A DNA stretch of 35,815 bases, from NCBI GenBank assembly GCA_020742515.1, contig DYWT01000154.1, positions 1 through 35,815 on the forward strand, in the 5' to 3' direction. Within the stretch, counting starts at the first letter, position 1, and each line of letters opens with the position of its first letter. This document shows positions 7,990-16,385 of this stretch, one piece after another. The DNA comes from Sporosarcina psychrophila. Lineage in GTDB: Bacteria; Bacillota; Bacilli; Bacillales_A; Planococcaceae. The notes beneath the pieces were generated by a model that saw nothing but the letters and a program-made list of their open reading frames with translations, had not been told where the DNA came from and searched no databases. The position numbers were made by a program, and so were the translations under genes.

Positions 7990-8687
7990 TTTATTATCCC
8001 TCCGTTTTATGTACCAGCGCCTAAAATAATTTAGTTTTTCATCAGAACCTTGTACTTCAGATTAAATTAGTCCTACCTGTACCCAAAATTATTTTTGTAG
8101 TTTGAAAATCCACATTAATTTCTCACACAAGTAACTGGCACCGTAGTTAGTTAACTCAAGAACAAAGATAATTTAAGTAAAAAAGGAGTAAGAATTTCGA
8201 CTAACAGGTTGTCTTGTGAGGAACATAACAAACAAATCAGTATACTTGGCCACACTTGTAAATAGATACTTTTTATTGTTATGAAAGTCTTACTTTAATT
8301 CCAGCATACAAAATAGCACCAATTTTAATATATATTTCATATTGTACAACAGCTGTTGTACAGTTAGTTTAGAATATTGTTTTATAAGCGATACATTATA
8401 CCATTTTAAGATTGTACTATAATTTTCCCTTTCTTTTTAAATCATTAATTAAGAACAAGTCCACACTAACTCGACAATTAGTTATAACTGATAAGGTAAT
8501 CAGAATAAAGGATATTCTATAGTTAAAGTCAAATAACCGGTGGATACACTTTCCATAAATCATATAATACAGGAACGCGACCTCTCTTCATAACCAAAAA
8601 ATGGAATAGTTAGAAAAACGAAACTTTTATTGTGTGCTATCCGTATAAAGAGTAGGTAAAAAAAGGAAAAGGGAGGCGAGTGAAATT
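7990..8687. other. Gene-poor intergenic region
   Basis: No reading frame with a plausible start and ribosome site was found in about 700 bases. The stretch is strongly AT-rich and carries one notable structure, a perfect 20-bp palindrome at 8343-8362 (see its own entry). It must contain the promoters for the divergent hydrolase (minus) and lipoprotein (plus), but no -35/-10 pair is good enough to call with confidence. Confidence 0.6.
8343..8362. promoter_or_regulatory. Perfect 20-bp palindrome, candidate operator
   Basis: TGTACAACAGCTGTTGTACA is a perfect palindrome. On the minus strand its end contributes TTGTAC, which with a 16-base spacer to TAAAAT forms a weak promoter pointing to the hydrolase. 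Length and symmetry fit a dimeric TetR/GntR-type repressor site; no such regulator gene is adjacent, so the binder is unknown. Confidence 0.45.
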
Positions 8688-9284
8688 ATGTCTCATAACT
8701 CAAGTTGGAATCGTATACCTTTCGTCACAAAGAGGATCTCTCGCGGAAAAATAGGGGTTGCCATATCTTTTGTTCTTATGTGCCTCATACTTGGAGGCTG
8801 TTCTCAAGATGAACCACATGATAAAAACAAAGAACTTATTCAAGCTTATTTGGAGTATGACTTGAATACTCCAAATAAAGGAGCCATAAAAGCACAAAAT
8901 GACCTGTGGAAGTGGTTTGAAGAACAGAAGCAGGAGAGCGGACCATTGAGTAAGGAGTATAACGCATATTTAAAGGATAACTATGGACCATATTTTTCTG
9001 AAAGTGGTTACGATCAACTTGTTTCGAGAGGTCAAACATTAGTGTTCCACTTAGCGGCTGACAAATACGATTATCAAACAACCGTTAGTAAAATCGATAT
9101 AGAACAAAGTAAGGATACCCCAACGAATTATTACTTTACCGTTAACATTGATTATATAAAAAATGGCAAAGATAAAATTAATGCGGAAATCACAGGTATA
9201 GCGATTCTTCGTCCTGATGGAATAGAGCAAATAACGTACCTTGGAGACAAGAAAATGTTGAGAATGCTTATAATGGGCGAGTAA
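8688..9284 (+). CDS. Putative lipoprotein of unknown function
   Basis: The 198-residue product has a long basic N-region, a hydrophobic stretch and a lipobox (LILGGC, C38), so it is predicted to be a membrane-anchored lipoprotein on the outer face of the cytoplasmic membrane. The mature part (about 160 residues) is charged, begins with an Asp/Lys-rich linker (SQDEPHDKNKE), and ends in beta-rich sequence with YYFTVNIDYIKNG; the fold could be NTF2-like or cystatin-like, but I do not recognise a family. GGGAGG lies about 11 bases before the ATG. It is followed by a strong terminator and appears to be transcribed alone. Confidence 0.85.
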   Translation: MSHNSSWNRIPFVTKRISRGKIGVAISFVLMCLILGGCSQDEPHDKNKELIQAYLEYDLNTPNKGAIKAQNDLWKWFEEQKQESGPLSKEYNAYLKDNYGPYFSESGYDQLVSRGQTLVFHLAADKYDYQTTVSKIDIEQSKDTPTNYYFTVNIDYIKNGKDKINAEITGIAILRPDGIEQITYLGDKKMLRMLIMGE

Positions 9285-9377
9285 AAAGGAATTGTAGATA
9301 ATGAATTACCCATTTAATAGATATTCATAGTTGAAGTAGATAAGTTGTTGTCAAACACTACTCATAACTTTGAATAA

Positions 9378-9430
9378 AATAACACGAGAAAGGGCGCCCT
9401 TTGGGTACGCTTCTTCGTGTTATTTTTTTA
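9378..9430 (+). terminator. Intrinsic terminator after the lipoprotein gene
   Basis: AATAACACGAGAA (9378-9390) pairs with TTC-TTCGTGTTATT (9411-9424, one bulged T) and is followed by T7. The loop contains AGGGCGCCCT, itself a palindrome. Confidence 0.88.
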
Positions 9431-9704
9431 TACTACTCTATTAATTTTTCAAATTAGGTGGGGATTAATTTTGCTTCTCAAACCTGTAACCGTCTAACCG
9501 ATATATGAATTTAAACTATTCTGAAAAGTGCTTGTATATCGACAGAATTTTTGGTAATGTAAGTTAATATGTCGCAAAATCTTCATATTTTCCTAGTTTT
9601 GGAATAATTCTCAAAAGACAAGAAAATGTTTTTATTTAAAAGGAGGTTAAACACTCTAATGAGCTATCAGTTTTCAATAATTCACTAAAAAAGGGGATGA
9701 AATC
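9431..9704 (+). promoter_or_regulatory. Leader region of the DUF485-symporter operon
   Basis: About 270 AT-rich bases upstream of the operon. A perfect AGGAGG (9641-9646) precedes a nine-codon frame, ATG at 9659 to TAA at 9688 (MSYQFSIIH), with a long 12-base spacing. It could be a leader peptide or just an unused ribosome site. No convincing -35/-10 pair or catabolite-response element could be assigned. Confidence 0.3.
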
Positions 9705-10037
9705 GTGAGTAAAAGTTCAAAAAAAGGCCAAGTGAAAATGGAATTGGATTATGAAAAAATTATCAACACTCCGGAATTTAAAAGTTTAATAAAGCGGAAA
9801 AGAAACTTCTCTACCCCATACATTATTTTCTTTTTTGTTGCCTTTTTTACATTACCCATTCTGACAGGATACACAACCATACTTGAGAACCGAGCCATCG
9901 GTTGGATGACTTGGACATGGGTGTATTCATTATTAATGTTCGTAATGGTATGGCTATTAACATCCATCTATATGAATAAAGCGAAAAGCTTCGATAAAGA
10001 TGTGGAAGAAATTTTGAAAAAAAATGTTTTTAAATAA
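9705..10037 (+). CDS. DUF485 small membrane protein, symporter partner
   Basis: The 110-residue product carries the DUF485 pattern: an N-terminal basic segment with EFKSLIKRKR (about 24-33) followed by two transmembrane helices (about 37-58 and 68-90) and a charged tail. Such proteins (YjcH in E. coli, YwcB in Bacillus) are nearly always encoded just upstream of an acetate-type sodium:solute symporter, as here, and are thought to assist it. The start is GTG with GGGGATGA a few bases upstream. An in-frame ATG at codon 12 is a less likely alternative. The gap to the symporter start is only 15 bases, so the two form an operon. Confidence 0.92.
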   Translation: MSKSSKKGQVKMELDYEKIINTPEFKSLIKRKRNFSTPYIIFFFVAFFTLPILTGYTTILENRAIGWMTWTWVYSLLMFVMVWLLTSIYMNKAKSFDKDVEEILKKNVFK

Positions 10038-10052
10038 AGGGGGTAGCTGCAT

Positions 10053-11603
10053 TTGGATAATATCATATCAATATTAATTTTCGTTGCAGTAATTGCACTA
10101 ACACTTGGAATTACATACTGGGCTGCAAAGCAAACAGCAACTGCGAGTGATTTTTACACTGCTGGAGGTTCATTAACCGGTTGGCAAAACGGAATGGCAA
10201 TCGCTGGGGACTACTTGTCTGCTGCGTCATTCCTTGGAATTGCAGGGGCAATTGCCTTAAGTGGTTTTGATGGTTTTTACTATAGTATAGGTTTTTTAGT
10301 AGCTTATCTGGTAGTTTTATTTCTAATCGCTGAGCCCCTTCGTAATCTCGGGAAATTTACTATGGCCGATATGATTGGATCACGTTTCGGAGCAAAAAAA
10401 GTCCGAGGCGCGGCGGCATTAAATACAATAACGATTGTTTTATTTTACATGCTTGCCCAGCTTGTAGGTGCTGGGGCACTTATTAAATTACTTCTCGGAA
10501 TCGACTATTGGGTCGCAGTACTCATCGTAGGTGTCATGATGACAATCTATGTATTATTCGGCGGTATGACTGCAACAAGTTGGGTTCAAATTGTTAAAGC
10601 AATCTTGCTTATGGTAGGAACCATTATTATTTCGTTCCTCGTTCTATTAAAGTTTAATTTCAACTTTATTGGTATGTTTGATGCCATGAGGACGGCAACG
10701 CCCCATGGTGACGCCTTCTTGCATTCTGGAATAATTTATAAAGATCCGATTGGTCTAATATCCGTTCTAATTGCACTCGTTTTAGGTACAGCTGGATTGC
10801 CGCATATCTTAATGCGTTTCTTTACTGTAAAAGATGCAAAAACAGCTAGGTCTTCTGTTATTTACGCGGTTTGGATTATTGGGATATTCTACGTTCTAAC
10901 CATTTTCCTCGGATTCGGTGCAGCTAAATTTGTTGGCGTGGATGCGATTATTGCTGAAAATGCTGCCGGGAACATGGCCGCCCCAATGCTCGCGGGTGTG
11001 TTAGGCGGTTCAGCATTAGAGTCATTTGTTGCAGCTGTTGCATTTGCAACTATTCTTGCAGTTGTTGCCGGACTAGTATTATCAGGTGCATCAGCAATTG
11101 CACATGATATTTATGGAGAAATTATAAAAAAAGGAAAAGTAACAGAGAAACAGCAAGTAAATGCTGCAAGATATGCTGCAATTGCTGTTGCGGTTGTCTC
11201 TATTATTTTAGCACTCGGTGCGGAAAAATTGAATGTCGCGTTTCTTGTGTCACTCGCATTCTGTATCGCCGCCTCTGCGAATGTCCCTACAATTCTCTTT
11301 ACGATTTATTGGAAAAAATTCAATACAACAGGCGCAGTCGCTTCAATGTTAACCGGCTTAATTGTCGCACTTGTTCTTGTTGCATTAAGCCCGAGTGTTA
11401 TTAATCCTGTAGAAGGAGCAGCGTTCTTTGTTGGGCAGCCGATTTTCCCGTATGCGAATCCCGCAATTATTTCAGTTCCAGCAGGATTCCTAGCAGCAAT
11501 TATTGGTACACTCGTTTCATCTAAGAAACATGAAGCCGATGAGGTTTCTTATGCCGAAGTAAGGTTTAAAGCAGAAACAGGTTACAGAGAGCTTGAGCGT
11601 TAA
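10053..11603 (+). CDS. Sodium:solute symporter, acetate permease (ActP/YwcA) type
   Basis: The 516-residue integral membrane protein of the SSS family shows about 13 hydrophobic helices. Family hallmarks are FYTAGGSLTGWQNGMAIAGDYLSAASFLG (about 31-59) and the sodium-site region GTAGLPHILMRFFTVKDAK (about 241-259), both very close to ActP-type monocarboxylate transporters. Likely substrates are acetate or similar short carboxylates with sodium or protons. It starts with TTG, preceded by GGGGG about eight bases upstream, 15 bases after the DUF485 gene. Length fits the Gram-positive members (about 510-550). A strong terminator follows. Which carboxylate is transported cannot be read from the sequence. 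Confidence 0.93.
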   Translation: MDNIISILIFVAVIALTLGITYWAAKQTATASDFYTAGGSLTGWQNGMAIAGDYLSAASFLGIAGAIALSGFDGFYYSIGFLVAYLVVLFLIAEPLRNLGKFTMADMIGSRFGAKKVRGAAALNTITIVLFYMLAQLVGAGALIKLLLGIDYWVAVLIVGVMMTIYVLFGGMTATSWVQIVKAILLMVGTIIISFLVLLKFNFNFIGMFDAMRTATPHGDAFLHSGIIYKDPIGLISVLIALVLGTAGLPHILMRFFTVKDAKTARSSVIYAVWIIGIFYVLTIFLGFGAAKFVGVDAIIAENAAGNMAAPMLAGVLGGSALESFVAAVAFATILAVVAGLVLSGASAIAHDIYGEIIKKGKVTEKQQVNAARYAAIAVAVVSIILALGAEKLNVAFLVSLAFCIAASANVPTILFTIYWKKFNTTGAVASMLTGLIVALVLVALSPSVINPVEGAAFFVGQPIFPYANPAIISVPAGFLAAIIGTLVSSKKHEADEVSYAEVRFKAETGYRELER

Positions 11604-11634
11604 TTCTTAAGTAGAATCCCTAAAAAGATAGGTC

Positions 11635-11676
11635 TCCCCCTCCCCTATTATTTTTAGTAGACGAGGGGGATTTTTC
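11635..11676 (+). terminator. Intrinsic terminator of the symporter operon
   Basis: TCCCCCTC (11635-11642) and GAGGGGGA (11663-11670) form a GC-rich 8-bp perfect stem followed by TTTTTC, 30 bases after the symporter stop. Confidence 0.88.
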
Positions 11677-12697
11677 ATACACATTATGATTAATGAATCT
11701 AAAGAAATTCACAGAAAAACTCCTGATCAAACACTATATAGTTGAATTAAAGAATCCCTTTGAATCTGCTGTGGCGCTTAATAATGAGAGAGTTGTAATT
11801 CGGGAAGTGGATTGTAGAACGCTTGGCTCTTTCAGGATGCCTTTGCCGCGCCTACGCTAGGGTGTTCATTACCGAGAAAAATGTGATTTTGAAATGTATA
11901 TGGCGAGATTATAAGGAAATTCCTATTTGATACTACTTATAGTCAAGAAAGATGCACTCCAGGTCGCAGATTTCATCACAGTTAACGAAATGCTCTTTCT
12001 CAGATAGACCATTCAGCGAAGGCGCGTCTTCGTGGTAGCCGGAGCGATAAGAGCAAGAAGGGATACAATTCAATCCCTCCCAAGTGCTCTCCTTTCCGGC
12101 TTATCGCGGGGAGCATCCACAAAGCGTCGAAGCGATATTAGCAGAAATTCCAATTCATTCTAAATATCAGGTATTTTTCAGCGACCTCCCAAAAGCCCTT
12201 GTAAAACGCATACGTCCTATTCATTTGTTCAACATATATAGTTAAAAAAGTATCCTTTAATTAATTTTCAAAACTAATGGCTGAATACAAGATCAGCTAC
12301 TATTATATATCGGCAGTTACTTCAAGACACCTATTAAAAATACAGTCTACAATGTATTACACGTTTTGAGTAACGGGAATTCCCCGGCAATTCATACATT
12401 GTTGAAATAGCGATCATCGATTATTTAAACCCCTCATGGAAACAGCATGATTTCGAAAAATATACACTCATATTCGAAGCTTAACTATTTGAATGACATC
12501 GGATAATCGATGATGCATTAACAATAGCTCATTTGTTTCTTGAACGATTGAAGTGCCTTGAAAACTGGCTGGTTTACTGCAATTGAAACACAGTAAACTT
12601 TGGCAGAAAACAGACCTGACCTAATTTCTTTTATACTAATAGGACCCATAGATACTTAATGAGTCCCGTTTGTCTTTCGTATTCTGTTTCTCAGCCT
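11677..12697. other. Roughly 1 kb apparently decayed or non-coding region
   Basis: No intact gene with a ribosome site was found. A 55-codon frame with ATG at 11693 and TAG at 11860 (begins MNLKKFTEKLLIKHYIVELK) has no ribosome site but coding-like composition. Between about 12285 and 12490 two overlapping frames read in sequence (...YFKTPIKNTVYNVLHVLSNG, then in the next frame AIIDYLNPSWKQHDFEKYTL) as if joined by a frameshift, suggesting a gene remnant. Structures: the long hairpin at 12015-12136, a 12-bp inverted pair ATCATCGATTAT (12413-12424) with its complement at 12503-12514, and GTTTACTG/CAGTAAAC (12572-12598). The region looks like debris between two operons; its origin is unknown. 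Confidence 0.45.
12015..12136. repeat. Long imperfect hairpin, candidate dispersed palindromic repeat
   Basis: The arm around GCGTCTTCGTGGTAGCC...GCGATAAG (12023-12050) pairs imperfectly with CTTATCGC...CATCCACAAAGCGTC (12100-12129). Inside, GAGCA/TGCTC and GGGAT/ATCCC continue the stem, giving a roughly 120-nt folded unit. It is clearly more GC-rich than its surroundings, has no coding frame and no T-tract, and looks like a palindromic repeat unit or structured RNA rather than a terminator. Confidence 0.5.
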
Positions 12698-12829
12698 TCA
12701 ATTTTCTATATCTTCTACTTGTGTCAATTCTTCTAACTTAGTCGTACCGAAAACAAGGAGAAGGAGAAATACAATTAAAATGATTGTGTTGAGAAATTTT
12801 TGGGAGTCAAAGTTCGTTGTTTCACCCAT
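12698..12829 (-). CDS. Tiny single-pass membrane protein (43 residues)
   Basis: The frame opens with ATG at 12827-12829, preceded by GGGGGAGCGG, a good ribosome site. It encodes a polar N-terminus (MGETTNFDSQK), one strongly hydrophobic helix (FLNTIILIVFLLLLVFG, about 12-28) and an acidic tail ending EDIEN. Its start overlaps the stop of the upstream 106-codon gene in ATGGGTGA, the sort of overlap that gives translational coupling. Together with that gene and the one before it, it forms the tail of the SLH/NlpC-P60 transcription unit. No family is recognised. The combination of ribosome site, overlap and single clean transmembrane helix makes it a probable real gene. Confidence 0.65.
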   Translation of the reverse strand: MGETTNFDSQKFLNTIILIVFLLLLVFGTTKLEELTQVEDIEN

Positions 12830-13142
12830 GTCCGCTCCCCCTACCTTTATTCACATGTTTCTTTATCCCCTCAAATAATTCATCTATTGTCATATCACCA
12901 CTTCCTTCTAGAAATTCAGCCATTTCATTCACTTTATCGTCATTCAGTCCTTTGAATGCTCCTAACAGCGTAACGGATATTATAGGCTGATCTCTAAATA
13001 ATTGGATGGAATCTACTTTCAGTTTGCCAAGTAAAAGAAGAGATGCGGCAACAATTTCAAGATCCTTCCCTTTTAAGAGATCGCCCAGCGTGTATTTCGA
13101 ATTTGAATTACGATTGGAGTTGTTGTACACGCCTACACACAT
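12822..13142 (-). CDS. Small hypothetical protein (106 residues)
   Basis: I do not recognise this product. After an Asn/Ser-rich N-terminus (NNSNRNSNSKY) comes a predicted helical domain with the aliphatic run IVAASLLLLGKL (about 30-41) and an acidic amphipathic C-terminal half (MAEFLEGSGDMTIDELFEGIKKH), ending in a Gly/Lys-rich tail. It has no signal peptide or transmembrane helix that is long enough to be certain. The ATG at 13142 has AAAAAGG directly abutting it. A GTG at codon 5 with GGATG further upstream is an alternative start. It lies 28 bases after the 113-codon gene and overlaps the 43-codon gene by eight bases, so all three are co-transcribed. Confidence 0.65.
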   Translation of the reverse strand: MCVGVYNNSNRNSNSKYTLGDLLKGKDLEIVAASLLLLGKLKVDSIQLFRDQPIISVTLLGAFKGLNDDKVNEMAEFLEGSGDMTIDELFEGIKKHVNKGRGSGHG

Positions 13143-13170
13143 CCTTTTTCGGGTAGTGATTCGTCCATAG

Positions 13171-13512
13171 TTACCTTATTGTTTTATCGTATGTGAATAG
13201 CGTTATGAGTGTGTTTGAACTTTCTTTGAAATCCACTTTCACTGAGATATAACAAAAAGCACCCGGGGGATGCTTTTTCATTACTTTTTCAAAGTGTGTT
13301 TTTTTGCCCTTACTACCTACAATGACGATCCCATTATCTGTTATTGTCATATCTTTCGCTTGGATAGCCGAAAGTTTCTTCGTTTCCCTATCTTGCAGCC
13401 CGTAAGCGAACACACCTTTTTTATTGAAATAATACATCGTTGAATCATTGAATTTAATTGACTTGTTATTTTGCGTAATATTTACAACGCCGTATTGTAT
13501 TTGATTCGACAC
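13171..13512 (-). CDS. Small hypothetical protein (113 residues)
   Basis: I do not recognise this protein. It is beta-rich and polar, with repeated short strands (YGVVNITQNNKSIKFNDSTMY, ITDNGIVIVGSKG, AFCYISVKVDF). It has no signal peptide, so is probably cytosolic, and it might belong to a small PH-like or coat-associated fold, but this is only impression. The frame begins with GTG at 13512 after an upstream stop, with no good ribosome site; the only later ATG (codon 26) would remove a conserved-looking strand. It lies 60 bases after the SLH/NlpC-P60 gene and 28 bases before the next small gene, consistent with an operon. Confidence 0.6.
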   Translation of the reverse strand: MSNQIQYGVVNITQNNKSIKFNDSTMYYFNKKGVFAYGLQDRETKKLSAIQAKDMTITDNGIVIVGSKGKKTHFEKVMKKHPPGAFCYISVKVDFKESSNTLITLFTYDKTIR

Positions 13513-13572
13513 TGGTGTTCAGTTCGTACAGATTTAACAAGAAATAAAATTCCATCTGATTGAGGTATCACT

Positions 13573-15117
13573 TTATTTCAAATATCTTCTCGAACCCGCG
13601 TAGTTCGCTTTGTATGGGTGCGTGTCGATGGAGATAATTTCTACGCTTCTGCTTGAATTCGGTGCATGAATCATCTTACCATTTCCGATATACATGCTGA
13701 CATGGAATACCTTGCCCTTGCCTTGATTGTAAGCAAAAAACATCAAATCACCAGGTTGCATGTTTTTTCTGGTAACAGGGGTACCATTGACCGCTTGGAC
13801 AAATGAATCACGCGGAATCATAATGCCATGATTTTTGTACACGGAGTGGATAAGACCCGAACAGTCGAACCCGAAGCCTGATATCCCAGACCAGACATAT
13901 GGAAGTCCCAGGAACATCTTAGCGCTATCAACAATATCTTTTTGAGTCGGTTTTGGGATTGCCGCAAAGTTCTCAACTACTTTTGCATCTTGTTTGCGTA
14001 AATATTTCACGCCGTTAGCAGGTGTTTGAACGTGAAGCCACTCGCCTTTTTCCCCAATGACAGGAAGGATGGTCGTATAACTAATATCCATATATTTGTT
14101 TGCTTTTTTCGGTTCATCATAAAGAGTGGCTATATTCGTGTCTACGATCGCTATGTGGCAATCCTTGTAGTCAGTCGTTAGTTCTGTCACATGTGATTTC
14201 GGTACCCATCCTGGATAACCCGCTTTATTTCTCGGTGTATATTGATCTATTACAGCGACTTCATGCCAATTACCACTACTTTTTAAAATGACGACTTCCT
14301 GTCCGTACAAGGCTTGGGTATCTGTTTTTCCAACGAGCCATAACTTCTGACTGATGGACATGCTTTTCGCCCATTTCCCGATATCGGTTGGACTGGTAAT
14401 TGAGGGACGGTCCACTACCCGGTTTTTGTTTGGCGATTTCCACAAGTTTGTTACCTGTACATTAACGACAGCTTTCTTTTTACCATCAGACTTATAGCAA
14501 ACAGGCTTTTGTTTAAATTCCGGGTTTAGTATTCGCGCAAGGAATACCCCGAAATTCACTTTCGTAATAAATGCTGTTGGCTTATATGTATTATTTGGAT
14601 AGCCTGTTGTGACTTCATTGGCAAAGAGTGTTTTAATCGCTTCTGATGCCCAATACGCTGAGTCGACGTCTTTAAAAGCGTGTTCGGACGTTCCCTTCAA
14701 CTCAAAAGCGCTGACTAGAATCGCTGCCATTTGCCCTCGTGTCAACTTATTATTCGGCATGAACTCGCCGTCTGCATTACCATTGACGATCCCCTCATCC
14801 GCTATTGTGGCAATGATGTCATAGCCCTCGTCTTCAGGAGTTACGTCGCTGAAGTTTGGATTAGGACGATTTACTGTTTCCAGTCCCAGTGCCCTAATGA
14901 TCATGGCGGACGCTTCCAAACGGGTAATCTCTTCCTTCACCCCAAAGTTTTGTTGCGGATTCGCAACAATGATGCCCCGTTCTGCTAAAAAGTCCAATTC
15001 AGCTTTCGAAACGTGCTTATCACCAACATCTTTAAATAAAGGAGCTGCAGAAGCGTTGCCAATTGATGTAAACGTAACTAAAAGTGCAATAATAAATGCC
15101 AGTATTTTTTTCGCCAT
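13573..15117 (-). CDS. Secreted cell-wall endopeptidase: three SLH repeats, SH3-like domains, NlpC/P60 (C40)
   Basis: The 514-residue product begins with a signal peptide (MAKKILAFIIALLVTFTSIG, cleavage after NASA). Three SLH repeats follow (about 27-80, 86-140, 146-198) for binding secondary cell-wall polymer, then two SH3b-like segments (about 214-312 and 320-380), then an NlpC/P60 peptidase domain (about 393-514) with catalytic C419 in FGFDCSGL, H472 in VFHVSMYIG and H484 in MIHAPNS. Such enzymes cut D-Glu to diamino acid bonds in peptidoglycan stem peptides. The ATG at 15117 has GGAG seven bases upstream; an ATG six codons earlier lacks a ribosome site. The SLH-hydrolase fusion suggests a wall-anchored autolysin. 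Three small unknown genes follow in the same direction. Confidence 0.95.
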   Translation of the reverse strand: MAKKILAFIIALLVTFTSIGNASAAPLFKDVGDKHVSKAELDFLAERGIIVANPQQNFGVKEEITRLEASAMIIRALGLETVNRPNPNFSDVTPEDEGYDIIATIADEGIVNGNADGEFMPNNKLTRGQMAAILVSAFELKGTSEHAFKDVDSAYWASEAIKTLFANEVTTGYPNNTYKPTAFITKVNFGVFLARILNPEFKQKPVCYKSDGKKKAVVNVQVTNLWKSPNKNRVVDRPSITSPTDIGKWAKSMSISQKLWLVGKTDTQALYGQEVVILKSSGNWHEVAVIDQYTPRNKAGYPGWVPKSHVTELTTDYKDCHIAIVDTNIATLYDEPKKANKYMDISYTTILPVIGEKGEWLHVQTPANGVKYLRKQDAKVVENFAAIPKPTQKDIVDSAKMFLGLPYVWSGISGFGFDCSGLIHSVYKNHGIMIPRDSFVQAVNGTPVTRKNMQPGDLMFFAYNQGKGKVFHVSMYIGNGKMIHAPNSSRSVEIISIDTHPYKANYAGSRRYLK

Positions 15118-15204
15118 ATCCATTCTCCATTTCATCTGAAAGATTATATATTAACAGTACAGTAGAATGAAAAATCTGTATAGTTATTCTTTATAGATAA
15201 TGAC

Positions 15205-15258
15205 AAAAAAAGCCTGAAACGTCTGCCTCTTTAAAAGGCAGTCCCATCGTTTCAGGCT
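15205..15258 (-). terminator. Intrinsic terminator of the gene at 15291-16244
   Basis: AGCCTGAAACG (15211-15221) and CGTTTCAGGCT (15248-15258) form an 11-bp perfect stem with an inner CTGCCT/AGGCAG pairing, and on the minus strand T7 follows. Confidence 0.92.
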
Positions 15259-15290
15259 CGGTTGCTATATAGCCATGCTTCGCTTGGCGG

Positions 15291-16244
15291 TTAGTTTTTA
15301 ATCAAAAGTTCAAGGAAGTCTTCTGAAACGTATGTTTTCATACCTTTCAGTTCAGGTGCAACTTCAAAAGATTGAATGCTTTTATTATAACCATACTTTT
15401 TATCGCCACGTGTGATTGTAAATGAACTATTTTCCAGTGTGACGAGTGCGCCATTGATTTTTGGTTGAGAGAGCACATGGTAACCAAGTTGCTCAGCCAC
15501 TTTACGCAGCGGAATCATCTTTACACCATTTTTCATGTAGTGATCGTTTTTAATGATTTCATCCATTTTTGAGGTGTCCGGTTTTTCAGGTTCAGACGGT
15601 GTTTCTGTTTCCGGCAGTTCCTCAGTGACATAATCAAGAGCAATGACTTTGGACGGCGATGTTTGAGGTGGAAGGCTTCTTGTTGTTGCATCATAGAAGA
15701 CGGCCAATTCTTTTCCTTCAAGACCTTTTTCTTTAATTACTTTTCCTTGTTGATTCAAAAGGACTGTCTCTTCACTTAGGTTCAGTTTCAATTTCCCATC
15801 CAAACTGAGGTAATCTTTATCGAACTTAGCAATTTTCACTTCTCCGAAAACGTCGTCATCTTTCACGACAACGATTTCAGGGGTAACTTGCGCTGGATAA
15901 ATTAAAATCATCGGCTTGTTTTTGTCATAATAAGCTTCAACCATTGCACCTTTTTTTAAGTCTGTTTTTTCAATTGACTTTGTCGTTCCGCTATTGAATA
16001 GTAGAGATTCATCAGTGATGCGTAAAATCATAATCATCTCATCTTCGTTTTCAAGCGTTACGAGGATTTCTTTATTCCCTTTTTCAATTTCTTTGATGAC
16101 GCCTGTGAAATTCATATAATTTGTTGCATCTTCCTCTTTGGCGCTAATAACTTGCGGTTGTTCTTCCTGCGCATGAGCTGTATAGCCACCAACCATGCTT
16201 CCAGTTAATAGTGCTGCCAATGCGATTGTACCGAATTTCTTCAT
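15291..16244 (-). CDS. Secreted protein with copper-amine-oxidase-N/stalk-like C-terminal domain
   Basis: The 317-residue product has a signal peptide (MKKFGTIALAALLTGSMVGG, cleavage after AHA). A beta-rich region (about 43-210) with three similar OB-like segments follows (for example FTGVIKEIEKGNKEILVTL and VFGEVKIAKFDKDYLSLDG). A Pro/Glu/Thr linker (about 211-226) leads to a C-terminal domain (about 235-315) with the MIPLRKVAEQLGYHV motif typical of the copper amine oxidase N-terminal-like 'stalk' domain in Bacillales surface proteins. The function is probably structural or wall-binding; no enzyme residues are visible. GAGGAG lies five bases before the ATG. It has its own terminator. Confidence 0.88.
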   Translation of the reverse strand: MKKFGTIALAALLTGSMVGGYTAHAQEEQPQVISAKEEDATNYMNFTGVIKEIEKGNKEILVTLENEDEMIMILRITDESLLFNSGTTKSIEKTDLKKGAMVEAYYDKNKPMILIYPAQVTPEIVVVKDDDVFGEVKIAKFDKDYLSLDGKLKLNLSEETVLLNQQGKVIKEKGLEGKELAVFYDATTRSLPPQTSPSKVIALDYVTEELPETETPSEPEKPDTSKMDEIIKNDHYMKNGVKMIPLRKVAEQLGYHVLSQPKINGALVTLENSSFTITRGDKKYGYNKSIQSFEVAPELKGMKTYVSEDFLELLIKN

Positions 16245-16336
16245 ACTATCTCCTCACTTTCCGTTACTCAACAGATTAGACGGAGTACGATGGAAGAAGT
16301 TACACTTTTTTCGGTGCCAATCCTTAAATTATTTTA

Positions 16337-16383
16337 AAAACAGCTGTAGAATATCGAGTGTAATCGATGTTCTCAGCTGTTTT
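16337..16383. terminator. Intrinsic terminator of the lipoprotein gene
   Basis: AAAACAGCTG (16337-16346) and CAGCTGTTTT (16374-16383) form a 10-bp stem with T-tracts on both strands, directly after the minus-strand stop at 16386. Confidence 0.82.
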
Positions 16384-16385
16384 GT

